Source: Roseiflexus castenholzii DSM 13941
GTDB lineage: Bacteria; Chloroflexota; Chloroflexia; Chloroflexales; Roseiflexaceae
Assembly (NCBI RefSeq): GCF_000017805.1
Contig: NC_009767.1
Coordinates: 5,252,001-5,316,000 of the forward strand
Length of the DNA: 64,000 nt
Direction: 5' to 3'
Part shown: piece after piece, positions 28,677-37,488 of the stretch
Numbering within the stretch: position 1 is the stretch's first letter
Layout of the letters: every line of letters begins with the position of its first letter
Notes under the pieces: model-generated
The model's database searches: none
Seen by the model: the letters and a program-made list of their open reading frames with translations, nothing else
Told to the model about the DNA's origin: nothing
Program-made: the position numbers and the translations under genes

Positions 28677-29971
28677 TGCTTCTGGCTACGCTTGCCCCAA
28701 CGCACGGAGTACAGGTCTGTTCCCTTGTACAACTCAACGCCGGGCGAGCCATCGGTGGGCAGCCAGAGCAGGCGAACTGCGGACGGATCGCTGCTCTCAA
28801 AGATGACGGCGCCTGAGCCGTCCGATGCCCACAACGCCTGGTATAGTTGATGGGCATCGCTGCGTAACGCTGCGAATGCCCCGCCGGTCAACGGCACGCT
28901 GCTCATGGTATATGAGAGCGCCATCAGTTCCGCCGGATCGGCGGCAGGTGAGGAGACCGGGTTCTCGCCAGGCGCCGACGACACAAACGCATACAACCGG
29001 TCGATGGCGAAAAACGGCATATGCAGCAGGGCATCTGACGGTTCGATAGGCACAGAGGTCGCTGCACCACTCATCGCATCGCCGCGCCAGATGCCCGGCT
29101 CGTTGAACCCCTTCCCCGGATTGGCGACGCTGAAGTAGACCGCCTTGCTATCGAGCGTCCATGCAGCGGCGGTGCAGGCTGCAACCAGATTCGGCTCAGG
29201 CGCCGCCAGATAGACGATGCCGCCGCTTGCCACATCGACGATCGCCAGTTCACAGAGTTCGACGGAGAGCGAGAAGGCGTGCACCAGCAGTTTCGTGCCA
29301 TCCGGCGACCACGCAACCGCCTCGAAGCCACGCCCATCGCCTCCTTCGATAGAGGGATCGGTCGCCGGTTTATCCGCCAGGATCAGGCGTGGCTCGCCGC
29401 CAGCGACCGGCATCAGATAGAGACCTGGCGTGTACGTGCCTGGACGTTCATAATCCTCGAAAACGCGCAACGCCATCGTCGCGCCATTCGGCGCAATCAC
29501 GGGCGCAGCGACGGGCATGCTATCAAGCAGCGTCGCACGATTGCCGCCGTCGGCGTCGGTGCGCACCAGTACAGGCGGCGTACCGATTCCCTGAACAAGG
29601 TACACCAGCGTTCCATCCACCGGCGACACATCGAACTGGACGATTGCCAGCGCATCCGGCGCAGGCGGCGCCTCATTCGTGATCTGTTTGCGTGTGACAC
29701 CGTCACGCTCGATACGCACAATCTGCCCGGTATCAAGAACGTAGAGCGGCGCGGGAAGGACGGCATTTGCCGACGTCGGCATCTCTGTGGCAGCAGGCGG
29801 CGCCGTCGGCGCAGGTGCGGCAGTCGGCGGTGTCGCGGCGGTTGGTGCGGCTGCGGGTGCAACGGTCGGCGCTATGGTTGTGGGGACGGTGGCGGGCGAC
29901 CCGGCGCAAGCGCTCATCATCAGGAGCAGCGCCAGCAGCAGGCAGACTGCACGGAGTTGGATACAAAACAC
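28673..29971 (-). CDS. Lipoprotein with beta-propeller (PD40/TolB-like) repeats
   Basis: The 432-residue protein starts with a lipoprotein signal (LLLALLLMMSAC, lipobox cysteine at about residue 21). An Ala/Pro/Thr-rich linker of some 45 residues follows. The rest is made of repeated blades with PD40-like strands (FDVSPVDGTLVYLVQG, VAWSPDGTKLLVHAF, WTLDSKAVYFSVANP). It is probably anchored on the outer face of the membrane and binds a protein or ligand; no enzymatic motif is seen. The start is GTG 29971, selected by AGAGGAGC just upstream. It is 56 bp downstream of the CtpA-like gene and on the same strand, so they may be co-transcribed. Confidence 0.8.
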   Translation of the reverse strand: MFCIQLRAVCLLLALLLMMSACAGSPATVPTTIAPTVAPAAAPTAATPPTAAPAPTAPPAATEMPTSANAVLPAPLYVLDTGQIVRIERDGVTRKQITNEAPPAPDALAIVQFDVSPVDGTLVYLVQGIGTPPVLVRTDADGGNRATLLDSMPVAAPVIAPNGATMALRVFEDYERPGTYTPGLYLMPVAGGEPRLILADKPATDPSIEGGDGRGFEAVAWSPDGTKLLVHAFSLSVELCELAIVDVASGGIVYLAAPEPNLVAACTAAAWTLDSKAVYFSVANPGKGFNEPGIWRGDAMSGAATSVPIEPSDALLHMPFFAIDRLYAFVSSAPGENPVSSPAADPAELMALSYTMSSVPLTGGAFAALRSDAHQLYQALWASDGSGAVIFESSDPSAVRLLWLPTDGSPGVELYKGTDLYSVRWGKRSQKH

Positions 29972-30027
29972 ACGAATGCTCCTCTTATCTCGTTTCCGAT
30001 GCGATACCGAACCAAAAGAACGGAACG

Positions 30028-31299
30028 TTACGACGTTTTTTGCGCCAGCGCCTCGCGCACTACTTCAAGCCCGCGCAACAACTGAATATCCTGACTGCGC
30101 TGCAATTCCTCCGGGGTGAGAGTTGCCGCTTCAGTCGGGGTGAGTGGCGCAACCCCTGGCGCCAGCGCGATCAATTCATCGGGCTGAATGCCCACACCGC
30201 GCACCACCCTGCCCTTCGGCGTCAGCCACTGTGAGGCGCCCAGACGCACCTGTGCGCCGCCTTCCAGATCAAACGGACGCAGAACCGTTGCCGTGCCAAA
30301 CGTCGCCTGCCCGATCACGCGCGCGCGTCCGTTCTCTTGCAACGCGCCTGCCAGGATCTCGGCGGCGCTGGCGCTGTTGTTGTTCACCAGCACAACCAGC
30401 GGAATATCGAGCGCCAGTCCGCCTTCGGTGGTTGTGTATGGCCGTTGGGCGCCGTCACGGTCCTGTTCGATGAGCACCGTGCTCCCTTCTGGCATAAACT
30501 GACTGGCCGCAGCGACCAGTTGCGTCACCAGACCACCGGGGTTGTTGCGCAGATCGAGAATGATCGCCTGCGCCTTCTGCGCCCGAACCTCCAGCAGCGC
30601 CTGTTGCAACTCCGCTCCGGTGCGCTCGGCGAAACGATTGATCTTGATCAGCGCAATACGGTCGGGCAGCATGCGCCAGGTGACACTGGGAACATTCACC
30701 TCCTCGCGCGTAATCGTCACGTCGAACGGCGCTGCCACACCGGCGCGCTGAATGGTCAATACCACCTGCGTCCCCTTTGGACCACGCACCCGGTTGCGCA
30801 GTTCTTCCACGGTCACCCCCCGCACATCGTATCCATCGACGCGCAGAATCAGGTCGTCGGGGCGCAACCCGGCGCGTTCGGCTGGCGATCCCTCGATAGG
30901 AGCGACAATTCGCGGCTGCCCGTCGCGCACGTCGATATAGGCGCCAATGCCCTCGAATCTGCCGGAAAGCGCCTCACGCTCCCGTCGGGCTTCGTCTGCA
31001 TTCAGGTAGCGCGTGTGACCCTGGTCTCCCAGGCTATCGAGCATGCCATTGATCGCACCGTCGCTCATGCGCTGCGGATCAATCGCAGCCGGGTCAACAA
31101 AATGGTCGCGCGCCAGTTGCCACACACGCCAGAAATTCGTCAACGCGGCGCACTCTTGCGCCTGGAGCGGGCAGGGAGTAGTCACACGCAACGCCAGCAG
31201 ATAGCCGCCGCCGATTCCCAGCGTCAGCACAAACGCCAGCAACGGCGTCACTAACCAGATCGGCAGTCGCAGACGGAATAATTGTCGTAGAATGTTCAT
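30028..31299 (-). CDS. S41 (CtpA-like) peptidase without the catalytic lysine
   Basis: The 423-residue protein has an N-terminal membrane anchor (about 14-37), a PDZ domain (about 115-195, GIGAYIDVRDGQPRIVAPIEG) and a C-terminal processing peptidase fold. The nucleophile region is present (NNNSASAAEILAGAL, Ser311), with the preceding ILDLRNNPGGLV and the distal LTPKGRVVRGVGIQPDE. The lysine expected 25 residues after the serine, normally in TFGKG, is Thr336 (TFGTATV), and the usual glutamine four residues later is Leu340. The protein may use another mechanism or be an inactive scaffold. Many Chloroflexota relatives seem to share TFGTxTV, which would make it a subfamily trait (from memory). 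Confidence 0.82.
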   Translation of the reverse strand: MNILRQLFRLRLPIWLVTPLLAFVLTLGIGGGYLLALRVTTPCPLQAQECAALTNFWRVWQLARDHFVDPAAIDPQRMSDGAINGMLDSLGDQGHTRYLNADEARREREALSGRFEGIGAYIDVRDGQPRIVAPIEGSPAERAGLRPDDLILRVDGYDVRGVTVEELRNRVRGPKGTQVVLTIQRAGVAAPFDVTITREEVNVPSVTWRMLPDRIALIKINRFAERTGAELQQALLEVRAQKAQAIILDLRNNPGGLVTQLVAAASQFMPEGSTVLIEQDRDGAQRPYTTTEGGLALDIPLVVLVNNNSASAAEILAGALQENGRARVIGQATFGTATVLRPFDLEGGAQVRLGASQWLTPKGRVVRGVGIQPDELIALAPGVAPLTPTEAATLTPEELQRSQDIQLLRGLEVVREALAQKTS

Positions 31300-31824
31300 C
31301 GGACGATACGTCTCTTATGCGTATATCAATCACATGGTATTATACGGCGGGCGTCATCGCTACGGGGAAAACTCAGCGCGCATTTAACCTGCACGGAGTG
31401 GTATCACCATGCCGATGGGACAGAATGGCAACATACCTGTTGGATCGAAGCATGCGCCGGTCGCTCAGAACGTGAGTATGGAGAACATTCTCAAACAAAA
31501 GAATCCGGCAGGCGAGCAAGACGCCCGCGCACCTGAGCGAAGTGTGAGCGGGCGCAGGCAATTCGACGCCTGTCACTCGCCACTCATCACTGATAGAACC
31601 TGCGTAGTGGTGGCTCCGCAGAGCCTACGGCAGCGTGGCGCTCCCGATCCAGGTGGTGTGGTGCGGCGGCAATGCCGCTTCACGACAACATTCGAAGATA
31701 AACACCGCTCTGCCGAAGGCACACAACTCGTCCGTGCGTCGACCGCGTACCTCTTATCACTGACAGGCAACACACCCGCGATTCCACGAAAAGCGTGAAC
31801 GGCAACACGGCAACGGGAGGCGCC
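31300..31824. other. Intergenic region upstream of upp
   Basis: No gene is supported; the open frame inside has no ribosome site and odd composition. A TATAAT box on the minus strand (31339-31344) is a likely -10 for the CtpA-like gene. Further right, several GC-rich inverted repeats occur (for example CAGGC/GCCTG around 31555-31575 and GCGGCAATGCCGC near 31664). They could belong to a structured leader of upp, but they match no riboswitch I know. Confidence 0.35.
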
Positions 31825-32451
31825 ATGAAACAGGTATTCATCTCTCAGCACCCGCTCGTCCATCATAAACTGACGCTGCTGCGCCGTGCGACGACGGAGC
31901 CGAAGAAGTTTCGCGAACTGGTGAGCGAACTCTCTCAATTCCTGCTGTACGAAGCCACGCTCGACCTGCCACTCCAGGAACGCGCCATCGATACGCCGCT
32001 CGCGCCTTACCATGGTCATCAGATCGCCGAGCGCATCGGTCTGGTGCCGATTCTGCGCGCCGGATTGGGAATGGTCGATCCTATCCTGGATCTCATTCCT
32101 ACTGCGCATGTCTGGCACCTCGGTCTCTACCGTGATCACGCGACGCTCCAGCCGGTCACATACTACAACAAACTACCGCCGGAAGTGGACGTGGACCTCT
32201 GCCTGGTGCTCGATCCGATGCTCGCCACCGGCGGTTCGGCGGTCGCAGCCGTGAGTATCCTGAAAGAGTGGGGCGCGAGCCGGATCAAGTTCTTGGGATT
32301 GATCGCCGCGCCCGAAGGGGTGCGGGCATTGCATGAGGCGCATCCCAATGTGCCGATCCATCTGGCGGCGCTTGATGACCATCTGAATGATCGCGGGTAC
32401 ATTGTTCCTGGTTTGGGAGATGCCGGCGACCGGCTGTTCGGCACAGGGTAA
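31825..32451 (+). CDS. upp: Uracil phosphoribosyltransferase
   Basis: The 208-residue enzyme makes UMP from uracil and PRPP in pyrimidine salvage. It shows [15 protein letters not shown] at the N-terminus, [19 protein letters not shown], the PRPP-binding [17 protein letters not shown] and the C-terminal uracil loop [17 protein letters not shown]. Length is normal. GGGAGG at 31815-31820 precedes ATG 31825; the longer frame is not used. It has a leader of more than 400 bp with inverted repeats. Confidence 0.95.
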   Translation: MKQVFISQHPLVHHKLTLLRRATTEPKKFRELVSELSQFLLYEATLDLPLQERAIDTPLAPYHGHQIAERIGLVPILRAGLGMVDPILDLIPTAHVWHLGLYRDHATLQPVTYYNKLPPEVDVDLCLVLDPMLATGGSAVAAVSILKEWGASRIKFLGLIAAPEGVRALHEAHPNVPIHLAALDDHLNDRGYIVPGLGDAGDRLFGTG

Positions 32452-32589
32452 TGCGAATATGCATCCGTCCGGCAGTTGAGGCTGCGGGCTACGGAGAGCG
32501 AAGGAGTCTGGAACGCGACGCCTGCCTGCGCGGAGGAGAGGGGAATACTGTTTCACATGCCGTATCAAGGCGCCGAATCGTGAGGCTTC

Positions 32590-33717
32590 ATGTCACTGCT
32601 GACCATTGTGGCGCTGCTGAGCGCCTTTATGATCGCCTTCATCGTGACCGCGCTGACGGTTCCTCCGGTGATTCGCCTCTGCGAACGACGCGGATGGATG
32701 CAGCAGCCCGGCGGTCGCCGCACCCATCCGCACCCTACTGCAAATGTGGGCGGCATCGCCATGTATGTTGGCTTCGTAACAGCGATCCTTGCCACATTCA
32801 TCTTTAGCGCACTCGACCCGGCGCTGCGCCGCTCGGAGTTCGAGGTGTTGCGCATCGGGTTGCTCCTGACCGGCGGAACGCTCATTTTTCTGGTCATGTG
32901 GCTCGATGATGTGGTCGAGCTTCCATGGTTCCCCAAGTTTGCGGCACAGATTGGCGCAGCACTCATTGCAGTCGGTCCGTACCTCTGGGACCAGCGGCGC
33001 TACCCCGACACACTGGGGTTGCTCACCGAAGCGCGCGGCATTCTGCTGACCGCCTTCAACGCGCCGTTCGTCGGGCAGGTCAGCCTGTGGGATGTCAGCC
33101 CATGGCTGGCAATCCTGGCAACGGTCTTCTGGCTTGGCTGGATGGCCAATACCATCAACTGGTCGGACGGTCTTGATGGTCTGGCGGCTGGCGTGTCGCT
33201 GATCGCGGCGTTTATGCTGGCGCTTCATGCACTCAGGCTCGACCCGCCGCAAACAACGATTGCGCTGCTGCCACTCGCGCTCGCCGGGACATGCGCCGGA
33301 TTTCTGATCTTCAACCTTCCCCCGGCACGGATTTTCATGGGTGACAGCGGTGCAGAGTTTCTCGGTTTCATCCTTGGCGTCAGCGCGATCATCGGCGGGG
33401 CGAAACTGGCGACGGTGCTCCTGGTGCTGGGTGTGCCGATCCTCGATGTCGCATGGCTGATCGTGGCACGCACGGTCAGCGGCAAACAACCGATGCGTGG
33501 CGGACGTGATCACCTGCATCATCGCCTGCTGGACGGCGGCATGTCGCCACGCCAGATTCTGGCGCTTTACTGGGGGCTGAGCGCAGGCTTTGGGTTGCTC
33601 GGCATCACCGACATTAGCCCCTACGCCAAGTTGATCGGTCTGGCGCTGCTGATTCTGATCGGCATCGGATTGATCGCTTATGCCACACGCCGGGTGACGC
33701 TGCGATCGGTGCAGTAA
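32590..33717 (+). CDS. WecA/TagO-like glycosyl-1-phosphate transferase
   Basis: The 375-residue membrane protein has about ten or eleven helices and the signatures of the MraY/WecA superfamily. These are RTHPHPTANVGGIAMY near the start, the acidic WLDDVVELPW, NTINWSDGLDGLAAG, IFMGDSGAEFLGF and the HHRLL loop (GGRDHLHHRLL) that distinguishes WecA/TagO/Wbp types from MraY. It would move a sugar 1-phosphate from a UDP donor onto undecaprenyl phosphate, starting a cell-surface glycan. A TGAGG lies 5 bp before ATG 32590. The upp gene ends 138 bp upstream. The UbiA-type, GT-C-like and nucleotidyltransferase genes elsewhere in the window could serve related envelope pathways. Confidence 0.88.
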   Translation: MSLLTIVALLSAFMIAFIVTALTVPPVIRLCERRGWMQQPGGRRTHPHPTANVGGIAMYVGFVTAILATFIFSALDPALRRSEFEVLRIGLLLTGGTLIFLVMWLDDVVELPWFPKFAAQIGAALIAVGPYLWDQRRYPDTLGLLTEARGILLTAFNAPFVGQVSLWDVSPWLAILATVFWLGWMANTINWSDGLDGLAAGVSLIAAFMLALHALRLDPPQTTIALLPLALAGTCAGFLIFNLPPARIFMGDSGAEFLGFILGVSAIIGGAKLATVLLVLGVPILDVAWLIVARTVSGKQPMRGGRDHLHHRLLDGGMSPRQILALYWGLSAGFGLLGITDISPYAKLIGLALLILIGIGLIAYATRRVTLRSVQ

Positions 33718-33725
33718 CGATGATC

Positions 33726-34277
33726 TCACCTGCGCTCATACCGCCCCATCAATGTGGCAGTCGCCAATACATGACCGCGCATGGCAGATTCGACATCGCG
33801 CCGGACGGCGCCGGGGGGCAGGTTCAGCGATGAAATGTCGAGCGCCGAGAGACGGAAGAAGTAGCGGTGTGCGCCCCTGCCACGCGGCGGGCATGGTCCG
33901 CCATAGCCGCGCCTGCCGAAATCGTTGCTTCCTGCCAACCCAACCGTCTGTTCCCCCTCCGCCAGTTCTGTGCGGTCGCCGGGGATGTCGTACAGAACCC
34001 AGTGCGTAAACGTGCCAACAGGTGCGTCTGGATCGTCCATAATCAGCACATAACTGGCGGTTGGCGGCGCGCCTTCCCAGCGCAACGGCGGCGGGCGGTC
34101 GGCGCCGTCACACGTATGATCGCGCGGGATGACGCCGCCTTCGCAAAACGACGAACTCACGAGTGTGAACGTTATCATTCCGCCTCCTTCACGAGTTGCT
34201 GAACCGCACGCATAGAGAAGCATTGCAGCAATGAGGATCAGGGAAACGCTGACGAATACGCGAATACGCCAGCGCAT
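33726..34277 (-). CDS. PEBP family (YbhB/YbcL-like) protein, putative lipoprotein
   Basis: The protein is 183 residues from ATG 34277. It has a signal with a lipobox (LIAAMLLYAC) followed by a phosphatidylethanolamine-binding fold: IPRDHTCDGADRPPPLRW, MDDPDAPVGTFTHWVLYDIP and PCPPRGRGAHRYFFRL, the ligand-pocket motifs of the family. A strong GGAGGCGGA site precedes an internal ATG (MITFTLVSSS, around 34163). This could produce a cytoplasmic form without the anchor; the GGAGG also happens to encode Glu-Gly-Gly. The function of bacterial members is not known. It converges with the WecA-like gene, 8 bp apart. Confidence 0.8.
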   Translation of the reverse strand: MRWRIRVFVSVSLILIAAMLLYACGSATREGGGMITFTLVSSSFCEGGVIPRDHTCDGADRPPPLRWEGAPPTASYVLIMDDPDAPVGTFTHWVLYDIPGDRTELAEGEQTVGLAGSNDFGRRGYGGPCPPRGRGAHRYFFRLSALDISSLNLPPGAVRRDVESAMRGHVLATATLMGRYERR

Positions 34278-34375
34278 CAACCAATGGGAGAGTGAACCAG
34301 CGAATGAACAAATCCATCGCTTTCTCACGTGCAACCTGCCACCGTCCCACATGCGACGTGTAACCTTCCCTCTTA

Positions 34376-34523
34376 TACCAATGACGATTGACGATGCCGC
34401 ATGCGTGTCATTCCGAGCCCTTCGCTTCGCTCAGGGTAAACTCAGCGAGGAATCTGAGCAGGTCGCGCAAGAACCCTCGTTCTGCTCGGGGTGACCATGC
34501 CGGATGGTCACCGGTCATTGGTA
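34376..34523 (-). mobile_element. MITE copy 3
   Basis: This 148-bp copy is inverted relative to copy 1 (its left end reads TACCAATGACGATTGACGAT). TTA flanks both sides (34373-34375 and 34524-34526). The right TTA is the complement of the TAA stop codon of the RlmI-like gene. The internal variant TTACCCTGAGCGAAGCGAAG is present in complementary form. Confidence 0.88.
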
Positions 34524-35732
34524 TTACACTGCTTCCTCCACCCGCCCAACCACGAACTTCAAATACCGCCCTTCGGGAAAATGTGCCGGAACCGGATGAT
34601 CGAGCGGTTGACCGGCTTCGTGGATAATCCGCAGCCGCCGCTCGGCAAGAGCGCCTGCGGATGCCAGCGCCTCACGGAACGCCTCTGGTCCCACCTGTGT
34701 GGTGCAACTCGCAGTCGCCAACAGACCTCCAGGTTTCACGCAGCGCATGCCCAGCGCATTAAGTCGCACATACGCGCGCTGTGCGGCATATCGGCTCTCT
34801 TTGCGCCGCGCAAAACTGGGAGGGTCGAGAATGACCAGATCGAAGCGTTGACCGGCTGCGGCATACTGCTCCAGCAACTCGAAACAATCGGCAGTTTCGA
34901 AGCGATGGCGTCCATCGTCGAGACGGTTAAGCGCCAGATTGCGCGCCGTCGCCGATGCCAGACCCTTGCCAACATCGACGCTAACGACCTGCCGCGCACC
35001 GCCGCGCAGGGCATAGAGCGAAAACCCGCCAGTATAGGCGAAGCAATTCAGCACCGTGCGCCCGGCAGCGAGTCCTTCGACAAAACGCCGATTCTCGCGC
35101 TGATCGAGGAACAACCCGGTTTTCTGCGCCGTGTGAAGCGCAACGGCAAAACGGATCCCGTGCTCGACCACCACAATCTCGCGCGGCGGCGACTCACCGT
35201 ACAGTGATCGTAGCCGCGCGTCACCATCGCCTTCGTCGCCTTCATCTATTGCTGAACGCGACTCCGTTGCCATACGCAGCGCCACACGGCGCACCGTCGG
35301 ATCGACCTTGAGAATGGCAGTCGCCACGTCTTCGATGAGGGTCAGCGTACCGGCGGAAGACGCCTGGAGGACAGCAATATCGTTATAGCGATCCACGACA
35401 ATGCCGGGCACTCCATCTCCTTCGCCAAAAACCCAGCGATACGCCGTGATGCCTGCCGCACGCAGCGGCGCCCGCAGATTCCACGCAGCAGTCAGACGCT
35501 CACGTAGCCAGGCGATGTCGGGGACGGTGCGCGTCGAGAAGATGCGCAACGCAATCGGACCTTCCGCATCCCACAGCGCATACCCGCGCCAGGCGCCGCA
35601 ACGAACGATAACCCAGGCGCCGGACGGCAGACGCACATGGGGAGAAACATGGTCGCGGTAGACCCATGGATGCCCCTGCGCCAGTCGCTCGCGCAGCAAC
35701 GACGGCACAACGATTTCCACACGACGAACCAT
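34524..35732 (-). CDS. RlmI-like 23S rRNA (cytosine-5) methyltransferase
   Basis: The 402-residue protein has an N-terminal PUA domain (VVPSLLRERLAQGHPWVYRDHV) and a C-terminal Rossmann methyltransferase. Key parts are KTGLFLDQRENRRF, the SAM site LNCFAYTGGFSLYALRGGA, the acidic VSVDVGKG, LDPPSFARRK and the catalytic TASCTTQVG. This matches the RlmI/YccW group that methylates cytosine in 23S rRNA; which base cannot be told. ATG 35732 is preferred to an upstream in-frame codon. The stop codon coincides with a target triplet of MITE copy 3, and MITE copy 4 lies 58 bp upstream of the start. A paralogue is at 49095-50285. Confidence 0.85.
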   Translation of the reverse strand: MVRRVEIVVPSLLRERLAQGHPWVYRDHVSPHVRLPSGAWVIVRCGAWRGYALWDAEGPIALRIFSTRTVPDIAWLRERLTAAWNLRAPLRAAGITAYRWVFGEGDGVPGIVVDRYNDIAVLQASSAGTLTLIEDVATAILKVDPTVRRVALRMATESRSAIDEGDEGDGDARLRSLYGESPPREIVVVEHGIRFAVALHTAQKTGLFLDQRENRRFVEGLAAGRTVLNCFAYTGGFSLYALRGGARQVVSVDVGKGLASATARNLALNRLDDGRHRFETADCFELLEQYAAAGQRFDLVILDPPSFARRKESRYAAQRAYVRLNALGMRCVKPGGLLATASCTTQVGPEAFREALASAGALAERRLRIIHEAGQPLDHPVPAHFPEGRYLKFVVGRVEEAV

Positions 35733-35790
35733 CACAATGTCGCACCTTTTTGCCGGGCGCCAGCACGACAATCCATGCTGCCCGACATAA

Positions 35791-35933
35791 TACCAATGAC
35801 GATTGACGATGCCGCATGCTGGTCATTCCGAGCCCTTCGCTTCGCTCAGGGTAAACGCAGCGAGGAATCTGAGTGGGTCGCGCACGACCCCTCGCGCTGC
35901 TCGGGGTGACCGGATGTTCACAGGTCATTGGTA
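35791..35933 (-). mobile_element. MITE copy 4
   Basis: This 143-bp copy is in the inverted orientation, with perfect ends TACCAATGAC and GTCATTGGTA. TAA flanks both ends (35788-35790 and 35934-35936), giving a perfect 3-bp duplication. It lies upstream of the RlmI-like gene and could affect its promoter. Confidence 0.88.
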
Positions 35934-36162
35934 TAACTCTCCCACAGTGTACCACGCTCACAATGCGCACCAACAGGATAACGACTATCGTTTGAGATGA
36001 CCCGGTTGTGCATTCTGGCACAGACCGTATCCCGACGCTCATCCGCGCGATTATTACTTACAGAAGTTGAAACACGGCGTCACCTGCTGCGTATGTTATA
36101 GAACGAGCGGGATGGTATCATTGCTCAGGCATCTATCGTTCAAAACACTGAGAGGGGACACA

Positions 36163-36354
36163 ATGGGCGAAATACTCGCAACAGTTCTATGCCTGATCCT
36201 GGTGCTCGCCGTGGTTGGCGTCTCCGGGTTCATTGTAGCGTTGAAACTAGGTATCATCGTGCAGCAGGCAGCCAAGCCGACCCATCTGGATACAGGAAAT
36301 TACACGCTCGATCAGGGGCGTGAAGTGCGCCCTGAAGAGGAGCGTCGCACCTGA
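36163..36354 (+). CDS. Small membrane protein
   Basis: This is a 63-residue protein with one long hydrophobic helix (LATVLCLILVLAVVGVSGFIVAL) and a charged C-terminal tail (NYTLDQGREVRPEEERRT). AGAGGGG at 36151-36157 supports ATG 36163. I do not recognise the family. Its separate ribosome site and clean single-helix design argue that it is real. The next gene, also a membrane protein, begins some 70 bp downstream. Confidence 0.6.
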   Translation: MGEILATVLCLILVLAVVGVSGFIVALKLGIIVQQAAKPTHLDTGNYTLDQGREVRPEEERRT

Positions 36355-36426
36355 GCGCCCGCTCACGCCGACACCGCCCCTATGAGGCAGGCAGGCGCTG
36401 AGCAAGCGAAGCGCAGAACTCTTGCT

Positions 36427-36825
36427 ATGGAGGGTAAAAAACCAACACGGATGGACGGCGTTCTGAAAACAGCCTTCGTAGTCGGGGTCGCCATCGCGGT
36501 CGAAACCCTTGTGCTTCGGCGCCTGTTCACCAATTTATCGTGGGGCATCGCTCTCGGAATCTTTCTGGTTGCCAGCCTCCTTCTCGTTGCACTCCAATAC
36601 ATCGTATCGAAGCGTTATGCAATGCATGCTGCGCGCCACCGGCGGCATCGACGCCGGCAAGAACCTTCTCCCGTGCTCTGGAACGGTCTCGACCCCTCCT
36701 CAGTTCCGACGACGCATCACGCAGCCGGGTCGAATCACAAGAGCGGACCACCAAGAGAACCAACGCCCGACTCTGCATTGCCCGGCGAAGATGGTATAAT
36801 AAGCAGAGAGAGTTCACAACGATAA
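36427..36825 (+). CDS. Hypothetical protein with two membrane helices
   Basis: This is a 132-residue protein from ATG 36427. Two hydrophobic stretches (VLKTAFVVGVAIAVETLVL and GIALGIFLVASLLLVALQYIV) form a hairpin in the membrane. A very basic segment (HAARHRRHRRRQ) and a low-complexity tail follow. The start is uncertain: ATG 36382 and ATG 36451 are in the same frame and none has a clear ribosome site. No family is recognised. The promoter of the next gene overlaps its 3' end. Confidence 0.5.
   Translation: MEGKKPTRMDGVLKTAFVVGVAIAVETLVLRRLFTNLSWGIALGIFLVASLLLVALQYIVSKRYAMHAARHRRHRRRQEPSPVLWNGLDPSSVPTTHHAAGSNHKSGPPREPTPDSALPGEDGIISRESSQR
36792..36800 (+). promoter_or_regulatory. Extended -10 promoter element for the UDG gene
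   Basis: TGGTATAAT is an extended -10 with a consensus hexamer, 44 bp before the TTG start at 36844. It lies inside the 3' end of the preceding gene. No matching -35 is seen at 17 bp. Confidence 0.5.
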
Positions 36826-36843
36826 ATATCGGGGAATGCAGCA

Positions 36844-37482
36844 TTGAGCGCAGCCAACATGCTTCAGCAAATTGCCGATGAAGTGCGCGCATGCACGGCG
36901 TGCCGGCTGCATCAATCGGCGATGAGAGCCGTTCCAGGCGAAGGACCGGCAGACGCAAAAGTGATGTTCATTGGCGAGGCGCCCGGCTTTCACGAAGATC
37001 GACAGGGACGGCCGTTTGTTGGCGCTGCCGGGCAATTTCTCGAGGAGTTGCTGGGGCTTGCCGGTTTGCGGCGCAGCGAGGTATTCATCGCCAATGTCAT
37101 CAAACATCGGCCACCTGATAACCGTGATCCGCTGCCGGATGAAATCGCCGCGTGTAGTCAGTTTCTCGAGCGGCAGATTGCAGCGCTGAACCCGCTGGTC
37201 ATCGTCACCCTCGGTCGTTTCTCGATGGCGCGCTGGTTTCCCGGCGAAAAAATCTCCCGCATCCACGGTCAACCGCGCTGGATCGAGGGTCGGATGATCA
37301 TTCCGATGATGCATCCTGCTGCGGCACTCCATCAACCGCAGTATCGGGCATTGATCGAAGACGATTTTCGCAGATTGCCGGAATTCATTGCGCAGGCGGA
37401 GACAAAGAGCGCTCAGGCGGCTGCCGCTGTCGTTCCCGATAAGCCGGATGAACCCGAAGTGCAACAATTGTCGTTGTTCTGA
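36844..37482 (+). CDS. Family 4 uracil-DNA glycosylase with clamp-binding tail
   Basis: The 212-residue enzyme removes uracil from DNA. It has the family 4 motif GEAPGFHEDRQGRPFVGAAG (about 45-63) and the distal MMHPAAAL loop. The iron-sulfur ligands start with CTAC (Cys17, Cys20) and Cys104, but the third position, normally Cys in KCRPPxNR, is His88 (KHRPPDNR). The protein ends in QLSLF, an exact match to the bacterial sliding-clamp binding pentapeptide QL(S/D)LF. The TTG at 36844 has GGGGAA upstream; ATG 36859 is an alternative. The next gene starts 6 bp after the stop, so they are probably co-transcribed. Confidence 0.87.
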   Translation: MSAANMLQQIADEVRACTACRLHQSAMRAVPGEGPADAKVMFIGEAPGFHEDRQGRPFVGAAGQFLEELLGLAGLRRSEVFIANVIKHRPPDNRDPLPDEIAACSQFLERQIAALNPLVIVTLGRFSMARWFPGEKISRIHGQPRWIEGRMIIPMMHPAAALHQPQYRALIEDDFRRLPEFIAQAETKSAQAAAAVVPDKPDEPEVQQLSLF

Positions 37483-37488
37483 CCGCCT

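Noticed and set aside
31409..31798. 129-residue open frame upstream of upp
   Set aside because: No ribosome site, no recognisable domain and an uneven composition; more likely untranslated leader.
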